Of a stretch of DNA of 64,000 nt, positions 16,718 to 25,211 are shown one piece after another; the stretch's first letter is position 1, and each line of letters begins with the position of its first letter. Origin of the DNA: Sphingomonas sp. Leaf21 (GTDB lineage Bacteria > Pseudomonadota > Alphaproteobacteria > Sphingomonadales > Sphingomonadaceae). The notes under the pieces were generated by a model. The model ran no database searches, was not told where the DNA came from, and was given only the letters and a program-made list of their open reading frames with translations. The translations under genes and the position numbers were made by a program. Location of the stretch: NCBI RefSeq assembly GCF_916858675.1, contig NZ_CAKASM010000003.1, forward strand, positions 62,001 through 126,000, read 5' to 3'.

Positions 16718-17110
16718 TCACCCGATCCAGGCATTTTCGATATGGCGTGGCCGGGTGCCGGGTGCGAGCAGGATCACGTCGACGCGGATATCGTCGCCCG
16801 GCCCGGCATAGCGCGGCATCAGCGCCTCCGCCGCCGCCGCGACCCGCGCGAGCCGTCGTTCGTCGATCGCGAAATCCAGTTCGACGGCCGATTTGCGCGT
16901 CTTGACCTCGACGAAGGCGACCAGCGATCCACGTCGCGCGATCAGGTCGACCTCGCCCGCAGGCGTTCGGACGCGGCGGTCGAGAATGCTCCAGCCCTTG
17001 AGCCGCAGCCACCATGCGGCCAGCCGCTCGCCGCGTCGGCCCGTTTCCTCGGCAGCACGACGATTGCGAAGCGTGTCGGCGCGACGGGGGCGGGCAGGCG
17101 GGAGCGACAT
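16718..17110 (-). CDS. yraN: YraN/UPF0102 family nuclease-fold protein
   Basis: 130 aa. PD-(D/E)XK-like core seen in GEVDLIARRGSLVAFVEVKT, with an upstream conserved GERLAAWWLRLKGW segment. UPF0102 proteins look like Holliday-junction resolvases, but their activity is not settled. Genes of this family commonly sit next to rsmI and lpoA, as here, 60 bp before gshB. Confidence 0.92.
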   Translation of the reverse strand: MSLPPARPRRADTLRNRRAAEETGRRGERLAAWWLRLKGWSILDRRVRTPAGEVDLIARRGSLVAFVEVKTRKSAVELDFAIDERRLARVAAAAEALMPRYAGPGDDIRVDVILLAPGTRPRHIENAWIG

Positions 17111-17139
17111 GGCAGCGGACGATAGCCCATCGCCCGGCG

Positions 17140-17508
17140 TCAGGCGAATGCTTCCTCCGGCGCGGTCAGCCAGGCCAGGCTGTCTTCCGCCGGATCGAAC
17201 ACGCGCAGATAGGGCTGGGTCATCAGCCGCCGGATCTGCTGCCGCCCGACCGCGCTGCCGTTGATCATCGCGATGCGGCTGGCGCGGGGAAAACCGTTCA
17301 GCGCCTCGTGCACGGTCATGATCGCATCCTTCGGCTGGACGCCGATCGCCGACATGTCGATGCGCAGGCGATAGCCGGGACGAAAGCCGCTGCGGCGAAA
17401 CGCATCGACCAATTCACGGGCATAGCGGCGCGCGACATCGGGCGTGAACAGGCCGGTCCAGCGGATATCAAGAAGATTCAGGTCGTCTCGAAATTCAAAC
17501 GCGTACAT
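17140..17508 (-). CDS. STAS/SpoIIAA-like hypothetical protein
   Basis: 122 aa without signal or membrane segments. The order of predicted elements (MYAFEFRDDLNLLDIRWTGL, a helix FTPDVARRYARELVDAFRRS, strand YRLRIDMSAIG, helix, strand RIAMINGSAVGRQQ) resembles SpoIIAA-like or STAS-type alpha/beta domains. The usual phosphorylatable Ser is not obvious. It is inserted between rsmI and yraN. Moderate certainty that it is a real gene; the fold is inferred by eye. Confidence 0.6.
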   Translation of the reverse strand: MYAFEFRDDLNLLDIRWTGLFTPDVARRYARELVDAFRRSGFRPGYRLRIDMSAIGVQPKDAIMTVHEALNGFPRASRIAMINGSAVGRQQIRRLMTQPYLRVFDPAEDSLAWLTAPEEAFA

Positions 17509-17569
17509 CGTCCCACTCCCCGCGCCGGAATGTGGCGTCGAAGGTTTGCCGAATTGCTAACGGCACGAC

Positions 17570-18439
17570 CTAATTCCCTGAATTCGCGTCCTTCATCGCC
17601 AGCGCGCGGGTGTAGAGCGCCTTGCGGTCGAGGCCCAGCGCCCTGGCGACCTCGCTTGCGGCGCGTCCGACCGGCAGGCGGGTGAGCGCCTCGGCCAGCG
17701 CGGCGTCGGCATCCTGATCGGAGGCGGGCGGCGCCTCGCCGGGCGGCGCGACGACGATCGCGATCTCGCCCCTCGGGCCACCCTCGGCATAGCGTTCGGC
17801 GAGGGTGGAGAGGGTGCCGGTCACCGCCTCCTCGAACTTCTTGGTGATCTCACGCGTCACCGCCGCCTCGCGGTCGCCCAATCCTCGGGCCAGCGCGGTC
17901 AGCGTCGCGGACAGGCGCGGCCCCGATTCGTAGAGGACGAGCGTGGCGCGAATCGCGGCGATTTCCGCGATCGCGTCGGCGCGCGCCTTTTCCTTGGTCG
18001 GCAGGAAGCCTAGGAACAGGAAGCGGTCGGTCGGCAAGCCCGCCAGGGTCAGCGCGGCGATCGCGGCGCAGGGGCCGGGGATCGTCACCACCATATGACC
18101 CGCCGCGCGCGCATCGCGCACCAGCTTGTAACCGGGATCGGAGATCAGCGGGGTGCCCGCGTCGGACACCAGCGCCACCGCCTGAGTCGCCATGCGCGCG
18201 ATCAGGCCGGGGCGGACATGCTCGGCATTATGGTCGTGATAGGGCTGCATCGGCCGCTTGACGCCGATATGGCGGAGCAGCCCGGCGGTCACCCGGCTGT
18301 CCTCCACCGCGATGACATCGGCCATTGCCAATATGTTGGCGGCACGCGGCGACAGATCGCCGAGATTGCCGATCGGGGTCGCGACGATGTACAGCCCGGG
18401 TTCGAGAGTGTGTTCGGATTGGGTCACGGGGATCGTCAT
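17570..18439 (-). CDS. rsmI: 16S rRNA (cytidine1402-2'-O)-methyltransferase
   Basis: SAM-dependent ribose methylation of C1402 in 16S rRNA, 289 aa (E. coli 286). Tetrapyrrole-methylase fold: LYIVATPIGNLGDLSPRA at residues 16-33, EDSR, then VSDAGTPLISDPG and VTIPGPCAAIAALTLAGLP. The C-terminal helix-turn-helix-like part (RAASEVARALGLDRKALYTR) is present. ATG 18439 shares the tetranucleotide CATG with the divergent lipoprotein start at 18438. Confidence 0.95.
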   Translation of the reverse strand: MTIPVTQSEHTLEPGLYIVATPIGNLGDLSPRAANILAMADVIAVEDSRVTAGLLRHIGVKRPMQPYHDHNAEHVRPGLIARMATQAVALVSDAGTPLISDPGYKLVRDARAAGHMVVTIPGPCAAIAALTLAGLPTDRFLFLGFLPTKEKARADAIAEIAAIRATLVLYESGPRLSATLTALARGLGDREAAVTREITKKFEEAVTGTLSTLAERYAEGGPRGEIAIVVAPPGEAPPASDQDADAALAEALTRLPVGRAASEVARALGLDRKALYTRALAMKDANSGN

Positions 18440-19670
18440 GACAGAGGCAGGGCTGTTCGTACAACCGGGGGTCGTCATTCCGGGCGCTTCCAAATTGGGG
18501 GTGAGGCGGCTTGGCCGCGCGGTGGCGCTGGCGGCGACGCTGGTGCTGGCGGCGTGCCAGACGATCGTCCCGCGCGCGCCGGTGGAACAGCCGCAGTCGC
18601 GGCCCGAACCCACCACGCAGCGTCCTTCGACCGACGTCGAGCCCGGTCTGCCCCGCGACACCGCGCGGCATCGCATCGCGCTGCTCGTACCGCTGTCGGG
18701 CAGCAATGCGGGGGTCGGCCAGTCGATCGCCAACGCGACGATGATGGCGTTGCTCGATGCGCAGGCGGACACGATCCGAATCACCAACTACGACACCACG
18801 CCCGGCGCGGCGGCGGCGGCGCAAAAGGCGATCGCGGAGGGCGCGCAGCTGATCCTCGGTCCGCTGCTGTCGGAGGATGTGCGCGCGGTGGCGCCCGTCG
18901 CGCGCGCCGCCAAGGTGCCGGTGATCAGCTTCTCCAACGACGCGGGCGTGGCCGGGAACGGCACCTATCTGATGGGCTATACCCCCGCTCAGTCGATCGA
19001 CCGGGTGGTCGATTATGCGCGCGGGCGCGGCGTGACGACCTTTGCCGGACTTGTGCCCAACGGCCTGTATGGCGAGCGCGCCTCGACCGCGTTCCTTCGC
19101 GCGGTCGAGGGGGCGGGGGGGCAGGTCGTCTCGCTCCAGCCCTATGGCCGGGTCGCGGACGGCATCGCGGCGGCGGCGCAGCGGCTGAGCGCGAAGGCGC
19201 CCTATGACGCGGTGCTGATCGCCGATGGCGGTGCGGCGGCGGCCGCGGCGGCGCCGATGCTGAAGCGTGGATCGGGCGCGACGACGCGGTTGCTCGGCAC
19301 CGAATTGTGGAATTCCGAATCGGGGATCGCCGCGCGCGCGCCGCTCAACGGCGCCTGGTTCGCCAGCGTGTCGAATACGCTCTACCGCCAATATGCGACG
19401 AAATATCGGGCGCGGTTCCGCGCGGCGCCCTACCGCCTGTCGAGCCTGGGCTACGACGCGGTCCTGCTGACCGTGCGCATCGCGCGCGACTGGCGGATGA
19501 ACGCGGCCTTCCCCGAGGCACGGCTGCGCGCGTCGGACGGATTCTCGGGGATCGACGGCGCGTTCCGCTTCGGTCGCGATGGCGTCGCCGAACGCGCGCT
19601 GGAGGTTCAGGAGATCCGTGACGGGACCGCGATCACCGTATCCCCCGCCCCGACCGGCTTCGGAGGGTAG
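18438..19670 (+). CDS. LpoA-like penicillin-binding protein activator lipoprotein
   Basis: 410 aa from ATG 18438, or 389 aa from GTG 18501. The second choice leaves a short lipoprotein signal (VRRLGRAVALAATLVLAAC) and has GGGG just before it. The lipobox LAAC anchors it in the outer membrane. The rest is a type I periplasmic-binding fold: RHRIALLVPLSGSNAGVGQSI, GAQLILGPLLSEDVRAVAPV, VISFSNDAGVAGNGTYLMG and GVTTFAGLVPNGLYGER. LpoA activates PBP1A in E. coli, where its gene adjoins rsmI and yraN. That neighbourhood supports the call; activity on a PBP here is inferred. Confidence 0.85.
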   Translation: MTEAGLFVQPGVVIPGASKLGVRRLGRAVALAATLVLAACQTIVPRAPVEQPQSRPEPTTQRPSTDVEPGLPRDTARHRIALLVPLSGSNAGVGQSIANATMMALLDAQADTIRITNYDTTPGAAAAAQKAIAEGAQLILGPLLSEDVRAVAPVARAAKVPVISFSNDAGVAGNGTYLMGYTPAQSIDRVVDYARGRGVTTFAGLVPNGLYGERASTAFLRAVEGAGGQVVSLQPYGRVADGIAAAAQRLSAKAPYDAVLIADGGAAAAAAAPMLKRGSGATTRLLGTELWNSESGIAARAPLNGAWFASVSNTLYRQYATKYRARFRAAPYRLSSLGYDAVLLTVRIARDWRMNAAFPEARLRASDGFSGIDGAFRFGRDGVAERALEVQEIRDGTAITVSPAPTGFGG

Positions 19671-19679
19671 GCGCGGCAT

Positions 19680-19714
19680 CCTTCCCTCTTCCCCGAAAAG
19701 GGGCAGAGGGAAGG
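19680..19714. terminator. Bidirectional hairpin between convergent genes
   Basis: CCTTCCCTCT-tCCCC faces GGGG-c-AGAGGGAAGG across GAAAA. It lies between the lipoprotein gene and hemW, which converge. No T-run, but a long stem. Confidence 0.55.
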
Positions 19715-19717
19715 GGG

Positions 19718-20920
19718 TTACGAAGACGGGTCCGCCACCACTTCGCGCAGGATCGCATCGAGTAGCAGCGCGCCCGCGTCGGTGACGATCAGCCGCTCAT
19801 CGTCCAACCGCACCAATCCTTGCCGCGCCATCGTCGCGATCGCCGCACGGTCGACCATGTCGCGGCCATCGGCGAGCGCGGTGACGCGCCTCAGGTCGAC
19901 GCCTTCGGCCAAGCGAAGGCCCATGACCAGCGCTTCGGTCGCGCGGGTGACGGGGGGAAGGCTTTCCTCGACTTCGATGCCGTGGCCGTTGCGGTCCACC
20001 GCCGCCATCCAGTTCTCGGGCTTCTTGCGCCGTGCCGTCGCCACGCCCTCTCGTCGGCCATGAGCGCCGGGGCCGATCCCGGCATAGTCGCCATAGCGCC
20101 AATAGGTCAGGTTGTGGCGGCTCTCGGCACCGATCCGGGCGTGGTTGGATGTCTCGTAGGCGGGCAGACCGGCGGTCGCGGTGATCGCCCGCGTCGTCTC
20201 GAACAGGTCGGCGGCGGCGTCGCCGTCGGGAATGACGAGCCGCCCGGCGGCCGCCTCGGTATGAAAGCGCGTGCCGGGTTCGATCGTCAGCTGGTAGAGC
20301 GACAGATGTTCGGTGCCATAGCCGAGCGCACGGGTCAGTTCGGCCTCCCAATCGGCCAATGGCTGGCCGGGACGGGCGTAGATCAGGTCGAAGCTGACCC
20401 GGCCGAACAGCGCCTGGGCCGTCTGGAGCGCGCGCAACGCCTCGTCGACGCCGTGCGCGCGGCCGAGGAAATGCAGCGCCTGATCGTCCAGCGCCTGCAC
20501 GCCCAGCGACGCGCGATTGACCCCGGCGGCGGCGAGGTCGGCGAAGCGCGCCGCCTCGACCGAGGAGGGATTGGCCTCCAGCGTGATCTCGATCCCCTCG
20601 GCAAAGCCCCAATGGCGCTCGGCGGCATCGAGGATCGCGGCGACGGTGGCGGGCGGCATCAGCGACGGCGTGCCGCCACCGAAGAAGATCGAGGTCAGCC
20701 GCCGTCCGGGCAACGCCTCCGCCTCATGCGCAAGGTCGGCGAGGAGGGCGTTTGCCCAGGCCGCCTGATCGACCGATTCGCGGACATGGCTGTTGAAGTC
20801 GCAATAGGGGCATTTGGAGACGCAGAAGGGCCAGTGGACATAGAGCGCCAGCGGGGTGAGGGCCGGGGCGCGGGCCGGGGACGAAGCCGAAGACGAAACG
20901 GGCGATATTGCGGAGGACAT
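19718..20920 (-). CDS. hemW: HemW, radical SAM heme chaperone-type protein
   Basis: 400 aa. Radical SAM cluster motif CVSKCPYC near residues 34-41 with the HemN-type FNSH after it, then FFGGGTPSLM, ITLEANPSSVEA, SLGVQALDDQALHFLGR and the HemW C-terminal domain (WRYGDYAGIGPGAHGR). Proteins of this branch lack coproporphyrinogen oxidase activity and bind heme. ATG 20920 lies in CATG shared with the divergent CAP gene. The residues before LYVHWPF are low complexity, so a later start is possible. Confidence 0.92.
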   Translation of the reverse strand: MSSAISPVSSSASSPARAPALTPLALYVHWPFCVSKCPYCDFNSHVRESVDQAAWANALLADLAHEAEALPGRRLTSIFFGGGTPSLMPPATVAAILDAAERHWGFAEGIEITLEANPSSVEAARFADLAAAGVNRASLGVQALDDQALHFLGRAHGVDEALRALQTAQALFGRVSFDLIYARPGQPLADWEAELTRALGYGTEHLSLYQLTIEPGTRFHTEAAAGRLVIPDGDAAADLFETTRAITATAGLPAYETSNHARIGAESRHNLTYWRYGDYAGIGPGAHGRREGVATARRKKPENWMAAVDRNGHGIEVEESLPPVTRATEALVMGLRLAEGVDLRRVTALADGRDMVDRAAIATMARQGLVRLDDERLIVTDAGALLLDAILREVVADPSS

Positions 20921-20921
20921 G

Positions 20922-21539
20922 ATGCGCCACGATATGGCGGCGATGGTCGCACTTCGCCATCTCTTATCGCTGCCCGTTCTCGCCGCGCTGCTGGCGGGAT
21001 GCGGTCCCATGGTTTCGGCGCAGGGCGGCTCGGCCGAGCGGGCCCCGGCGCGGGTCGTGGAGGAGCGGACGTCCGATACGCCCGCCGCGCGCGGGGCGGG
21101 GCTGCTCCGCCAGGCGATGCTGGACGGCCACCGCGCGGCGCGTGCCGAGGTGGGGTTGCCGCCGCTGGACTGGGACGAAGGGCTGGCGGCGAGCGCGCGG
21201 GCCTACGCGCAGGAGATGGCGCGGACCGGACGCTTCCAACATGCCGAGCAGCCGATGGGCCCGACCCGGCAAGGCGAAAACCTCTGGACCGGAACGCGCG
21301 GCGCCTATCGCTACGACGAGATGATGGGGCATTGGGTCGCGGAGAAGCGCGACTTCGTCAACCTGCCCATCCCGCAGGCGAGCCGCACGGGGCAGTTCGG
21401 CGACGTGGCGCACTATACCCAGATCGTCTGGGCGCGGTCGACGGCGGTCGGCTGCGCGATGGCGAGCAACAAGCGCGACGACTTCCTCGTTTGTCGCTAT
21501 AGCCCGACCGGCAACGTCGTCGGCGAGCGGGCATTCTGA
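20922..21539 (+). CDS. CAP-domain (SCP/CRISP) lipoprotein
   Basis: 205 aa from ATG 20922, placed five bases after GGAGG; ATGs at 20919, 20934 and 20943 are alternatives. The signal HLLSLPVLAALLAGC ends in a lipobox. The CAP domain covers residues about 55-200: LDGHRAARAEVGLPPLDWDE, AQEMARTGRFQHAE, GENLW and HYTQIVWARSTAVGCAMAS. The family is secreted; bacterial roles include cell-wall or lipid binding. Its start overlaps hemW's start region. Confidence 0.87.
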   Translation: MRHDMAAMVALRHLLSLPVLAALLAGCGPMVSAQGGSAERAPARVVEERTSDTPAARGAGLLRQAMLDGHRAARAEVGLPPLDWDEGLAASARAYAQEMARTGRFQHAEQPMGPTRQGENLWTGTRGAYRYDEMMGHWVAEKRDFVNLPIPQASRTGQFGDVAHYTQIVWARSTAVGCAMASNKRDDFLVCRYSPTGNVVGERAF

Positions 21540-21570
21540 CTCGCGCGGAACGGCGGGAAGGTAATGACCG

Positions 21571-21957
21571 ATGGCGAATCCCTATGATCCGATGGCCTGG
21601 CTCGCCTTCTGGACCGCCCCCGCGCGCTTCGCGATGATGGCGAGCGAGGCGATGCTGAGCGCGCAGAGCGTGATCGCCACCCGGATGGGTGCGATGGCGA
21701 ACGGCACGTCGTCGGCGGCGGAAATGACGCTGATGGTCAGCGAGAAAGTCAAGGCCTTCGACCAGTCGGCCAAGCTTTGGAACCGCGATTCCGCCGCGCT
21801 GTCGAAACTGTCGCACCATGATCCGCGTGGCGGCATTCTGGACGCCTGGGAGACGATGGCGCGCGCCATGCTGATCGGTGCGTCGATGCCGGTCCAGGCG
21901 ATGACGCCGGTTCACAAGGCGGTGACGGCGAACCAGAAGCGGCTGGCCAAGCGGTAA
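21571..21957 (+). CDS. Phasin-like hypothetical protein
   Basis: 128 aa, no signal peptide. Amphipathic helices rich in Ala and Met (FWTAPARFAMMASEAMLSAQ, AAEMTLMVSEKVKAFDQSAK, AWETMARAMLIGASMPVQ) and a basic end (NQKRLAKR). The pattern resembles short phasins that coat polyhydroxyalkanoate granules, but no PHA gene is nearby. Possible co-transcription with the CAP gene 31 bp upstream. Confidence 0.55.
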   Translation: MANPYDPMAWLAFWTAPARFAMMASEAMLSAQSVIATRMGAMANGTSSAAEMTLMVSEKVKAFDQSAKLWNRDSAALSKLSHHDPRGGILDAWETMARAMLIGASMPVQAMTPVHKAVTANQKRLAKR

Positions 21958-21966
21958 CCGCGTGTC

Positions 21967-21992
21967 CCCTCCCCAAGCGCGCTTGGGGAGGG
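21967..21992. terminator. Perfect 26-bp palindrome between convergent genes
   Basis: CCCTCCCCAAGCG followed directly by CGCTTGGGGAGGG. Located between the phasin-like gene and rdgB. Likely a bidirectional terminator or a solo palindromic repeat. Confidence 0.6.
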
Positions 21993-22000
21993 ATGGGCAA

Positions 22001-22627
22001 TCAGAACACCGCCTTCACCAGCTGTCCGAACGCATCGGCGCGGTGGCTGATGCGGTTCTTTTCGTCCTGATCCATTTCGGCGAAGGTCTCGTTGCCGCCG
22101 ATCGGCTGGAAGATCGGGTCATAGCCATGGCCCTTCTCGCCGCGTGGCGGCCACACGATCGTCCCGTCGACGCGCCCCTCGAACCATTCGACATGACCAT
22201 CGGGCCAGCCGATCGCGAGCGCGCAGATGAAATGCGCCGACCGCGCCATGTCGGGTTCTTCGGTCAGCCGATCCTCGACCGCGCGCATCGCCATGGCGAA
22301 GTCCTTGTCCGGCCCCGCCCAACGCGCCGAGAACAGGCCCGGATCGCCGCCGAGCGCCTCGACGCACAAGCCGCTATCGTCGGCGAGCGCGGGCAGACCC
22401 GACAGGTCGGCGGCGGCCAGCGCCTTCAGCTCGGCATTCGCGACGAAGGTCGTGCCCGTCTCCTCGGGCTCGGGCAGGTCGAGGTCGCCCGCCGCGATCA
22501 CCTCCATGCCATAGGGCGCGAGCAGTTCGCGGAATTCGACGATCTTGCCCTTGTTGTGGCTGGCCAGCACCAGCTTGCCGGGCTGGAGCTTGCGGATCGC
22601 CTGGCGCCCGTTTCCTTCGCCGCTCAT
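22001..22627 (-). CDS. rdgB: XTP/dITP diphosphatase
   Basis: House-cleaning enzyme that hydrolyses non-canonical purine NTPs to monophosphates. 208 aa with an extra N-terminal stretch [17 protein letters not shown] before the usual [15 protein letters not shown] motif. Further signatures: [16 protein letters not shown] (catalytic Asp), [22 protein letters not shown] and [10 protein letters not shown]. Its ATG overlaps the rph stop by 4 bp. Confidence 0.96.
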   Translation of the reverse strand: MSGEGNGRQAIRKLQPGKLVLASHNKGKIVEFRELLAPYGMEVIAAGDLDLPEPEETGTTFVANAELKALAAADLSGLPALADDSGLCVEALGGDPGLFSARWAGPDKDFAMAMRAVEDRLTEEPDMARSAHFICALAIGWPDGHVEWFEGRVDGTIVWPPRGEKGHGYDPIFQPIGGNETFAEMDQDEKNRISHRADAFGQLVKAVF

Positions 22628-23340
22628 GCGCGAACCGCCCGCTCTTGCGCGGCATAGATCTCGGTGCAGCCCATCCGCGCGAGGCGGAGCAGGCGGAGCA
22701 GCGCCTCTTCGTCATAGGTGGCGTGCTCGGCGGTCGCCTGGACCTCGGCGATGTGGCCGTTCTCGATCAGCACGAAATTGGCGTCGGCATCGGCGGCCGA
22801 ATCCTCGATATAATCGAGGTCGAGGACGGGCGTGCCCTGGTGGATGCCGCACGACACGGCGGCGACCTTGTTGCGGATCGGGTCGGCGGTCAGCCTGCCT
22901 TCGGCCAGCAGCTTGTTCACCGCGATGCGCAGCGCGACCCAGGCACCCGAGATGGCGGCGGTGCGGGTGCCGCCATCGGCCTGGATCACGTCGCAGTCGA
23001 GCGTGATCTGCCGCTCGCCCAGCGCCTTCAGGTCGCAGACGGCGCGTAAGGATCGGCCGATCAGCCGCTGGATCTCCTGGGTGCGGCCCGATTGCTTGCC
23101 CTTGGCGGCCTCACGGCTGCCGCGCGTGTGGGTGGCGCGGGGGAGCATCCCGTACTCGGCCGTCACCCAGCCCTCGCCCTTGCCGCGCAGGAAGGGGGGC
23201 ACGCGCTCCTCGACGCTGGCGGTGACGAGCACTTTGGTATCGCCGAACCCGATCAGTACCGATCCTTCGGCGTGGCGGGTGAAGTTCGGCTCGATGGTGA
23301 TGGGACGCATCTGGTCGGGCATCCGGCCGGACGGGCGCAT
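22624..23340 (-). CDS. rph: Ribonuclease PH
   Basis: Phosphorolytic 3'-5' exonuclease that trims tRNA 3' ends; 238 aa, same length as in E. coli. Motifs: [22 protein letters not shown], the RNA-binding [18 protein letters not shown] loop, [28 protein letters not shown] and the end region [16 protein letters not shown]. Operon with rdgB; divergent from hrcA. rph-rdgB-hemW beside hrcA is a common alphaproteobacterial order, here interrupted by two plus-strand genes. Confidence 0.97.
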   Translation of the reverse strand: MRPSGRMPDQMRPITIEPNFTRHAEGSVLIGFGDTKVLVTASVEERVPPFLRGKGEGWVTAEYGMLPRATHTRGSREAAKGKQSGRTQEIQRLIGRSLRAVCDLKALGERQITLDCDVIQADGGTRTAAISGAWVALRIAVNKLLAEGRLTADPIRNKVAAVSCGIHQGTPVLDLDYIEDSAADADANFVLIENGHIAEVQATAEHATYDEEALLRLLRLARMGCTEIYAAQERAVRA

Positions 23341-23422
23341 AGTCTTCTCCTTGTTCCTTGACCCAGCCCTAACCGCCCCCCGCGATTAGCGCCAGAGACC
23401 AAGGCGGCGATCCGAAGACACT

Positions 23423-23505
23423 CTTCTTCTCCGCGTCCCCTCCGCGTCTCCGCGTGAGCCAATCTTCTTTTTGCGCGCAGAGGCGCAGAGGACGCAGAGA
23501 AGAAG
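23423..23505. repeat. 83-bp imperfect inverted repeat between rph and hrcA
   Basis: CTTCTTCTCCGCGTCCCCTC and the following CGCGTCTCCGCG face CGCAGAGGCGCAGAGG and ACGCAGAGAAGAAG. The arms pair with few mismatches over about 32 bp around a short loop. It lies in the 219-bp divergent gap and could form a long cruciform or RNA hairpin. Similar CTCCGCGTCTCCGCG sequences occur in many unrelated genomes. Confidence 0.6.
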
Positions 23506-23523
23506 TCGGTTGTCTCCCGATCG

Positions 23524-23555
23524 CTTGAGCCGGTGCGGGGTGATGCCTACATTTG
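23524..23555 (+). promoter_or_regulatory. Candidate RpoH (sigma-32) promoter of hrcA
   Basis: CTTG-N18-CCTACATTTG against the alphaproteobacterial heat-shock consensus CTTG-N17/18-CYTATNTNNG: one mismatch in the -10. The -10 ends only four bases before the hrcA ATG, which would give an almost leaderless transcript. Confidence 0.5.
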
Positions 23556-23559
23556 CCGA

Positions 23560-24600
23560 ATGGTCACCCCACCGATCACCGAACTGACCGACCGGGCGCG
23601 CGATATCTTTCGTGTGGTGGTCGACAGCTATCTGACCAGCGGGCAGCCGGTGGGGTCGAAGACGATCGCGCTGTCGGGGATCAACCTCTCGCCCGCCTCG
23701 ATCCGCAACGTCCTGCAGGAATTGGAGGAGCGCGGGCTGCTGGCGGCGCCGCACACCAGCGCCGGGCGGATGCCGACCGATATGGGGTTGCGGCTGTTCG
23801 TCGATGGCATGATGCATGCGATGGAGCCCAGCGCACAGGAACGCGCCGCGATCGAGGCGCGCGCGGCGCGCTCGGGCCCGGTCGAGGAGGCGCTGGCGGC
23901 GACGACGGCGGTGCTGTCGGGCCTGTCGGCCTGCGCGGGCCTCGTCATGGTGCCCAAGCGCGAGATGAAACTTCGCTCGATCGGCTTCGTGCCGATTTCC
24001 CCGGCCCAGGCGCTCGCCGTGCTGGTGGCGGAGGACGGCGCGGTGGAGAATCGGGTGCTCGAACTGCCATCCGGCATGACGCCCTCGGCGTTGGTCGAGG
24101 CGGGCAATTATTTGTCCGCGACGCTCGCCGGGCTCACGCTGGGGCAGGCGCGCGAGCGGCTGGAGCGGGAACTCGCGGCCGGGCGCGATGCGCTCGACGG
24201 GGCCGCGCGGGCGCTGGTCGAACAGGGGCTGGCGATCTGGAGCGAGGATGGCGAGCGCCGCCCGATCCTGATCGTGCGGGGGCAGGGGCGGCTGATCGAC
24301 GCCGCCGCCGCCGCCGATCTGGAACGGGTCCGCGATCTGCTCGACGATCTGGAGGGCAAGCAGGAGATCGCGCACCTGCTCGATTCGGCGCGGGCGGGCG
24401 ATTCGACCCGCATCTTCATCGGCGCGGAGAACAAATTGTTCGCGCTGTCCGGTTCGTCGGTGATCGCCCGACCCTTTCGCGGCCTGGACGGCCAGGTGGT
24501 CGGTGTGGTCGGCGTAATCGGGCCGACGCGGTTGAACTATGCCCGCGTCGTGCCCATGGTGGATTTCACGGCGGCAACGCTTGCCCGAATGATGGGCTGA
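23560..24600 (+). CDS. hrcA: Heat-inducible transcription repressor HrcA
   Basis: 346 aa repressor that binds CIRCE elements at chaperone operons. N-terminal winged helix ITELTDRARDIFRVVVDSYL and GSKTIALSGINLSPASIRNV (residues 5-55), then APHTSAGRMPTDMGLRLFVD, a GAF-like middle domain, and the end GPTRLNYARVVPMVDFTA. ATG 23560 gives MVTPPITEL; an in-frame start at 23533 lies inside the putative promoter. No CIRCE (TTAGCACTC-N9-GAGTGCTAA) was found in the window, so its targets, probably groESL, are elsewhere. grpE follows after 11 bp. Confidence 0.95.
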   Translation: MVTPPITELTDRARDIFRVVVDSYLTSGQPVGSKTIALSGINLSPASIRNVLQELEERGLLAAPHTSAGRMPTDMGLRLFVDGMMHAMEPSAQERAAIEARAARSGPVEEALAATTAVLSGLSACAGLVMVPKREMKLRSIGFVPISPAQALAVLVAEDGAVENRVLELPSGMTPSALVEAGNYLSATLAGLTLGQARERLERELAAGRDALDGAARALVEQGLAIWSEDGERRPILIVRGQGRLIDAAAAADLERVRDLLDDLEGKQEIAHLLDSARAGDSTRIFIGAENKLFALSGSSVIARPFRGLDGQVVGVVGVIGPTRLNYARVVPMVDFTAATLARMMG

Positions 24601-24611
24601 CAGGGATTATG

Positions 24612-25157
24612 ATGAGCGACAACAGGACGAACGAAACCGAGACCGATCTGCGCGAGGAAACCGCGGAGGCCGCGCCCGAAGTGGCCGGTCAGGACCGTCT
24701 GGCCGAGCTGGAGAACCAGCTGGCCGAGGCGAAGCAGCAATATCTCTACGCCCAGGCCGAGAACCAGAATGTCCGCCGCCGCGCCGAGAAGGAAGCGGCC
24801 GATGCGCGCAACTATGCCGCGACCTCGTTCGCGCGCGACGTGCTGTCGGTCGCCGACAATCTCCAGCGTGCGCTGGCGGCGATCCCCGCCGACCTGCGCA
24901 CCGACGACAAGTGGAAGGGGCTGGTCACCGGTCTCGACGCCACGGGTCGCGAACTGGATAGCGTGCTGGGCCGCCACGGCATCACCAAGATCGAGGCGAT
25001 GGGTCAGGCGCTGGACCCCAACAAGCATCAGGCGATGATCGAGATGCCCTCCGACCAGGAACCGGGCACGATCGTGCAGGAGATGCAATCGGGTTACATG
25101 ATCAAGGACCGTCTGCTGCGTCCCGCGCTGGTGGCGGTTGCGAAGAAGCCGGACTGA
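24612..25157 (+). CDS. grpE: Nucleotide exchange factor GrpE
   Basis: Releases ADP from DnaK; 181 aa. Acidic N-terminus, long coiled coil (LENQLAEAKQQYLYAQAENQ, VRRRAEKEAADARNYAATSF), and the beta-domain EMPSDQEPGTIVQEMQSGYM followed by IKDRLLRPALVAV. The second of two adjacent ATGs (24612) has AGGGA at the better spacing. Same operon as hrcA, and ended by a strong terminator. Confidence 0.96.
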   Translation: MSDNRTNETETDLREETAEAAPEVAGQDRLAELENQLAEAKQQYLYAQAENQNVRRRAEKEAADARNYAATSFARDVLSVADNLQRALAAIPADLRTDDKWKGLVTGLDATGRELDSVLGRHGITKIEAMGQALDPNKHQAMIEMPSDQEPGTIVQEMQSGYMIKDRLLRPALVAVAKKPD

Positions 25158-25182
25158 TCCGGCTCTTGCGACGCGAAAATGG

Positions 25183-25210
25183 AAAGGGCGGTCCTTCGGG
25201 GCCGCCCTTT
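25183..25210. terminator. Bidirectional Rho-independent terminator
   Basis: AAAGGGCGG / CCGCCCTTT with loop TCCTTCGGGG, flanked by an A-rich left side and TTTT on the right, so it works from both grpE and the convergent flagellin gene. Confidence 0.9.
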
Positions 25211-25211
25211 T

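Noticed and set aside
23341-23559. CIRCE operator for HrcA
   Set aside because: No TTAGCACTC-N9-GAGTGCTAA or close variant in front of hrcA, or before dnaK at 27533-27711.
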